A stretch of DNA of 64,000 nucleotides. Origin: Nocardioides nitrophenolicus (lineage in GTDB: Bacteria > Actinomycetota > Actinomycetes > Propionibacteriales > Nocardioidaceae). The stretch is taken from NCBI RefSeq assembly GCF_016907515.1, contig NZ_JAFBBY010000001.1, positions 2,852,001 to 2,916,000 of the forward strand, given 5' to 3'. Within the stretch, counting starts at the first letter, position 1; each line of letters begins with the position of its first letter. Positions 61,176-64,000 of the stretch are shown piece by piece. Both the position numbers and the translations under genes were made by a program. Under the pieces are notes generated by a model. The model saw nothing but the letters and a program-made list of their open reading frames with translations, searched no databases and was not told the origin of the DNA.

Positions 61176-61760
61176 TCAGCCGGCCTCGACCATGAGACGC
61201 AGCAGCTTCTCGCCGGTCGCGACGAGCTCGTCCTCGGACAGGCCCACGCCCTGGGCGAGGTTGAGCGTGTAGACCACCTGGCCGACCAGAACGCCCCCGG
61301 CGACCTGCAGGTTCTCGCCGCCGGCGACGGTGCCGATGTCGAGGTACGCCGCGTCGCCGATGCCGTCGAGGTCGTGCCGGACGGGCGAGTCCAGCGCACC
61401 CTTCGTGCCGGACTGGTAGCTCTCGTAGCCGCCGCCGGCCTGCACGTCCGTCGCCCCCAGTGAGCCACTCAGCGCACGGGGATCCTCCTGGTCGAACTCG
61501 CAGGCATCGAAGGGACCGGTGCTGGTCGTCACCGCCGCCCCCACGGCGGCGGCGAGCTGGTCGGCGGTCACCAGGTCGCAGAACGCCGGGAGCGCTGCTG
61601 CGTCGGTCTCGGTCTCGGCGTCGGTCTCGGCGGTGTCGGTTGCCGTGGCGACGGTGGTCGGCGTGGTTGCGTCGCTCGCGGCCGCGCCCTCACCGTCGTT
61701 GCACCCCGCCGCCAGCACGGCCACCAGGACCAGTCCGCCGGTGATCCCCATCCACCGCAT
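61176..61760 (-). CDS. Lipoprotein, DUF3558-like
   Basis: A 194-residue lipoprotein. The lipobox is VLAAGC, followed by a Thr/Asp linker (TVATATDTAETDAETETD) and a domain with FCDLVTADQLAAAVG and a second Cys in DACEFDQ, in the style of DUF3558 lipoproteins of actinobacteria. GIGDAAYLD and the C-terminal helix LVATGEKLLRLMV fit. Function is unknown. Confidence 0.75.
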   Translation of the reverse strand: MRWMGITGGLVLVAVLAAGCNDGEGAAASDATTPTTVATATDTAETDAETETDAAALPAFCDLVTADQLAAAVGAAVTTSTGPFDACEFDQEDPRALSGSLGATDVQAGGGYESYQSGTKGALDSPVRHDLDGIGDAAYLDIGTVAGGENLQVAGGVLVGQVVYTLNLAQGVGLSEDELVATGEKLLRLMVEAG

Positions 61761-61827
61761 GCCACTTCCTCCATCTGTCGCGGCGTCCGACTCTTCCCGA
61801 CCAGGAGCCGAGGCGTCGGTAGGGATT

Positions 61828-61872
61828 GGTCGTAATCACGATGGTCGTCATCACGACGGTCATAGGCACGAC
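61828..61872 (+). promoter_or_regulatory. Three 15-bp iterons upstream of the double-HTH regulator
   Basis: Units GGTCGTAATCACGAT, GGTCGTCATCACGAC and GGTCATAGGCACGAC lie head to tail at 61828, 61843 and 61858, ending 38 bp before the ATG at 61911. They may be binding sites for the regulator itself. Confidence 0.5.
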
Positions 61873-61910
61873 GGTGGTCGGGCGGGCACGGCTCGTGGGA
61901 ACGTTCGGGC

Positions 61911-63530
61911 ATGGACCGCGACACGCTGCTCGACGACGTGCTCCGGCATCTGGCGGAGGGGACGCCGGACGCCGCGCGCAGCGACTGCCTCGCCGCGGCC
62001 GACGACGACGGCGCGGCGGCGTACGGCATGGCCGCCCTCGCCGACTTCTGGCTCGGCGACTTCGCCGATGCGACCCGGCACGCGTCGTACGGGCTGGCCC
62101 GGGCGGGCGACGACCGGGCCCGCGCCCTGTGCCTCGCGGCGGCGGCCCTCGCCGCCGGCGGCGACCCCGGAGCCGAGGCCGTCGACGAGGAGGAGCTGCA
62201 CCGGCTGCTCGCGACCGCCGACGACCCGGGATCCCGGTGGTGGTCCGCCGTGCGGTACGTCGCCGCGGAGGCAGCCCTGGTCGGCGCGCGGATCCGCGCC
62301 GCGGCGGCGTACGACGCCCTCGGCCCGCCGGCCGGGGAGGCCTGGTCGGGCCACCCCGCCGCGACCATCCTGTGGATCTGCCAGGCGCGCATCGCTGCCT
62401 TCTCCGGGCGGATCGAGGCAGCCAACGCCCTGCTGGGCCCGGTCCGCGCCTCCGTCATCCCGGGCGCCCGGATCGCACCGGTCGTCGACGCCGTGGCCGT
62501 GCTGATCCGGGGCAACGCCGGCGACGAGGACGGTGTCCGGGTGGCGGAGTCGATCGCCGCCCAGGTCCCGCCTCGCCCGCGCGACTTCATCGATCGCGGG
62601 GCCTTGCTCCTCCTCTCCTATGGCGCCATCGCGCTCTATGACGTGGCGGGTGCGGCCGCCCTCGCCTTCCGGGCCGGCGACGACGAGGCGCTGAGCCGCT
62701 GCACCCTGATCGACCGGGCGATCTGCTTCGAGATGTTCCTGCACGCCGCCCTTCTCGAGCAGGACCGAGGTGCGGTCGAGGCCTGGCTCTCCGCCCTCGC
62801 GGAGCTGGCCTCCCACCCGATCACCGAGCCGACGGTCCAACGCGCCCGCGCCCGGGTGGCCATCGACGCGGGCGACGCCGCGACCGCGATCGAGCTGCTC
62901 ACCGCCAGCATCGAGCGCTGCGTCGCCGAGGACCGCGGCGTCGAAGCCGGGGAGGGACAGGTCCTGCTCGCCCGTGCCCGGATCCTCGACGCCGACCTCG
63001 GCACGGCCTGCCGCAGTCTGCGGGCCGTCGTCGCCGAGGGCGACCGGACCGGGTTCGCCGCCCTCCGTCGGGCCGCCGGCGCCGCCCTCGCCGGCTCGGG
63101 CCGTCGACTGCCCCCGGTCGCCGGCGGCGGGTGGGAGGCACTGTCGGCTCGTGAGGCGGAGGTCGCTCGCCTGGTCCTGGCCGGCCACGAGGTCGAGGAG
63201 ATCGCGGCCTCCCTCTTCCTGTCGCCCCTCACGGTGCGCACCCACCTGTCGCGCGTGCTGTGCGCCTTCGGCGTCGCCACCCGCGTCGGCCTGCTCGCCG
63301 CTGTCGGCGGCACCACGCCGACCGAGGCTCCCGCGCTCCCCGCCCCCGCCCTCAGCCCGCGCCAGGCGGAGGTGGCGGCGCTCGTCGCGTCCGGACGCAC
63401 CAACCCGCAGATCGCCGGTGAGCTGGGCATCTCGGTCAAGGGCGTGGAGAAGCACGTCGGCGACGTACTGCTGCGCTGGAACGCCGGGTCGCGCTTCGAC
63501 CTGGCCCGGATCTGGTGGTCCTTGGCCTGA
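61911..63530 (+). CDS. Regulator with helical repeats and two C-terminal LuxR-type HTH domains
   Basis: A 539-residue protein. Residues ~1-400 are helical TPR-like repeats (rich in Ala, with LLARARILDAD). The first LuxR-type helix-turn-helix is at ~405-465 (LSAREAEVARLVLAGHEVEEIAASLFLS, TVRTHLSRVL) and the second at ~475-535 (LSPRQAEVAALVASGRTNPQIAGELGIS, VEKHVGDVLLRW). Both keep the core residues. No ATPase (LAL) P-loop is visible, so it is not a classical MalT-type protein. Two adjacent DNA-binding domains in one chain are unusual. Confidence 0.85.
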   Translation: MDRDTLLDDVLRHLAEGTPDAARSDCLAAADDDGAAAYGMAALADFWLGDFADATRHASYGLARAGDDRARALCLAAAALAAGGDPGAEAVDEEELHRLLATADDPGSRWWSAVRYVAAEAALVGARIRAAAAYDALGPPAGEAWSGHPAATILWICQARIAAFSGRIEAANALLGPVRASVIPGARIAPVVDAVAVLIRGNAGDEDGVRVAESIAAQVPPRPRDFIDRGALLLLSYGAIALYDVAGAAALAFRAGDDEALSRCTLIDRAICFEMFLHAALLEQDRGAVEAWLSALAELASHPITEPTVQRARARVAIDAGDAATAIELLTASIERCVAEDRGVEAGEGQVLLARARILDADLGTACRSLRAVVAEGDRTGFAALRRAAGAALAGSGRRLPPVAGGGWEALSAREAEVARLVLAGHEVEEIAASLFLSPLTVRTHLSRVLCAFGVATRVGLLAAVGGTTPTEAPALPAPALSPRQAEVAALVASGRTNPQIAGELGISVKGVEKHVGDVLLRWNAGSRFDLARIWWSLA

Positions 63531-63564
63531 CCCTCGACGACAGCGCGGTCAGGCTGCGAAAAGG

Positions 63565-63600
63565 TGCAGCCGCTGGCGTCTCGGGTCACCAGCGGCTGCA
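63565..63600. terminator. Hairpin after the double-HTH regulator gene
   Basis: TGCAGCCGCTGG (63565-63576) pairs with CCAGCGGCTGCA (63589-63600), 12-nt loop. On the minus strand it is followed by CCTTTTCGC, so it may mainly terminate the vapC fragment transcript; on the plus strand it lacks a T tract. Confidence 0.6.
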
Positions 63601-63676
63601 GGAGGAAACCTACGGCGCCAGTGGTCGGCCTGTCCCGGGAATGCGGAGATCGGTGGTCGGAGCGTCGGGTCGTCGG

Positions 63677-63883
63677 TCAGGGCCCGGGCAGGGGCTGCTC
63701 GCGCAGGTCGCTCACCTCCCCGATCACGACGAAGTCGGCAGTCCGGTGGAGCAGGGGGACATCGTGGCGGATCGCGATGGCGGCGATCAGGCAGTCGACG
63801 CTGTTGCGGACCGTGCGGCCCTGGCGCCGAGCCGCACGATGGATCGTGGCGGCGTCGCTGAAGTCGGTGTGCGTGTCATACAC
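63677..63883 (-). pseudogene. VapC-like PIN toxin fragment (C-terminal half)
   Basis: The frame encodes SDAATIHRAARRQGRTVR, NSVDCLIAAIAIRHDVPLLHR and DFVVIGEVSDL, the second half of a VapC PIN domain including the conserved Asp of the DCLIAA motif. The N-terminal half with the first Asp is missing and no antitoxin gene is seen. A GTG at 63883 with AGGAGG upstream could still start a 68-residue product, which would lack the nuclease site. It is a remnant. Confidence 0.78.
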
Positions 63884-64000
63884 ACAAGTTGCACCTCCTC
63901 TTGAGTTGGCGATCACCGTAGGCGAACGGCCCGACACAAGGACGTTTCGAGGTCCGGGGCTGTGGACGACGCCCTCGTGGCACCGCCCCGTGAATGAGCG
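63884..64000. other. Window end without recognised gene
   Basis: The last bases contain the AGGAGG-like site before the vapC fragment on the minus strand and no other feature that I can support. Confidence 0.4.

Noticed and set aside
63677..63937. Intact toxin-antitoxin system
   Set aside because: The PIN domain lacks its N-terminal half with catalytic Asp and no antitoxin frame precedes it.

Overview
The window looks like the chromosome of a very GC-rich actinobacterium, most likely Nocardioides or a close relative. This is inferred from codon use, frequent GTG starts, ECF sigma factors of actinobacterial type, a TIGR03086/mycothiol-type protein, and a tetR-glpD / flavoprotein-lipid kinase block arranged as in Mycobacterium tuberculosis Rv2249c-Rv2252. 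I found no rRNA, tRNA, transposase, integrase or CRISPR array. Species assignment needs a database search.

Layout. 1-6.4 kb: the tail of an ECF sigma factor, then a minus-strand block with a TasA-like fibre protein, a SipW-type (Ser-His) signal peptidase, a secreted four-repeat Ig-like protein, a small membrane protein and an OmpR-type two-component system. 6.4-9.7 kb: M3 oligopeptidase, a 56-residue membrane peptide and a PadR regulator, ending in a mirror-symmetric array of 32-bp repeats around a bidirectional terminator. 9.7-15.9 kb: class III aminotransferase and mmsA with a divergent PucR regulator (probable beta-alanine/pyrimidine catabolism), then an ECF sigma factor with a membrane partner. 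16-24.5 kb: a surface protein, a Ser/Thr kinase, a double GNAT, YceI, a 45-residue small protein, glmS and a secreted EEP-family nuclease/phosphatase.

24.5-38 kb: DEAD-box helicase, SLT lipoprotein, thioredoxin-reductase-like enzyme with divergent MerR, a class B penicillin-binding lipoprotein, a glycine-rich DUF11-type surface protein, succinate-semialdehyde dehydrogenase with an MFS exporter, a secreted protein, a TIGR03086 protein and a SigG-like sigma factor. 38-48.9 kb: glpD-tetR / flavoprotein-lipid kinase, larB with a broken larA, acyl-CoA dehydrogenase with divergent TetR, ribA-marR and pirin. 48.9-64 kb: GH1 beta-glucosidase, quinone oxidoreductase, several unknown membrane or secreted proteins, three tandem CAP-domain proteins, an M13 peptidase, a regulator with two LuxR helix-turn-helix domains, and a VapC fragment.

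The most unusual signals are non-coding: the 32-bp mirror array (9473-9734); a family of ~115-bp inverted-repeat elements (four copies, one abutting a truncated larA); nested inverted repeats over the 3' end of glpD; and two divergent promoters where both genes have candidate start codons inside the arms of one palindrome. Matching TTGAA-N2-TTCAA boxes before ribA-marR and yceI suggest a small MarR regulon. The TasA/SipW/Ig/two-component block is the best candidate for a little-described functional system, possibly a regulated surface fibre.
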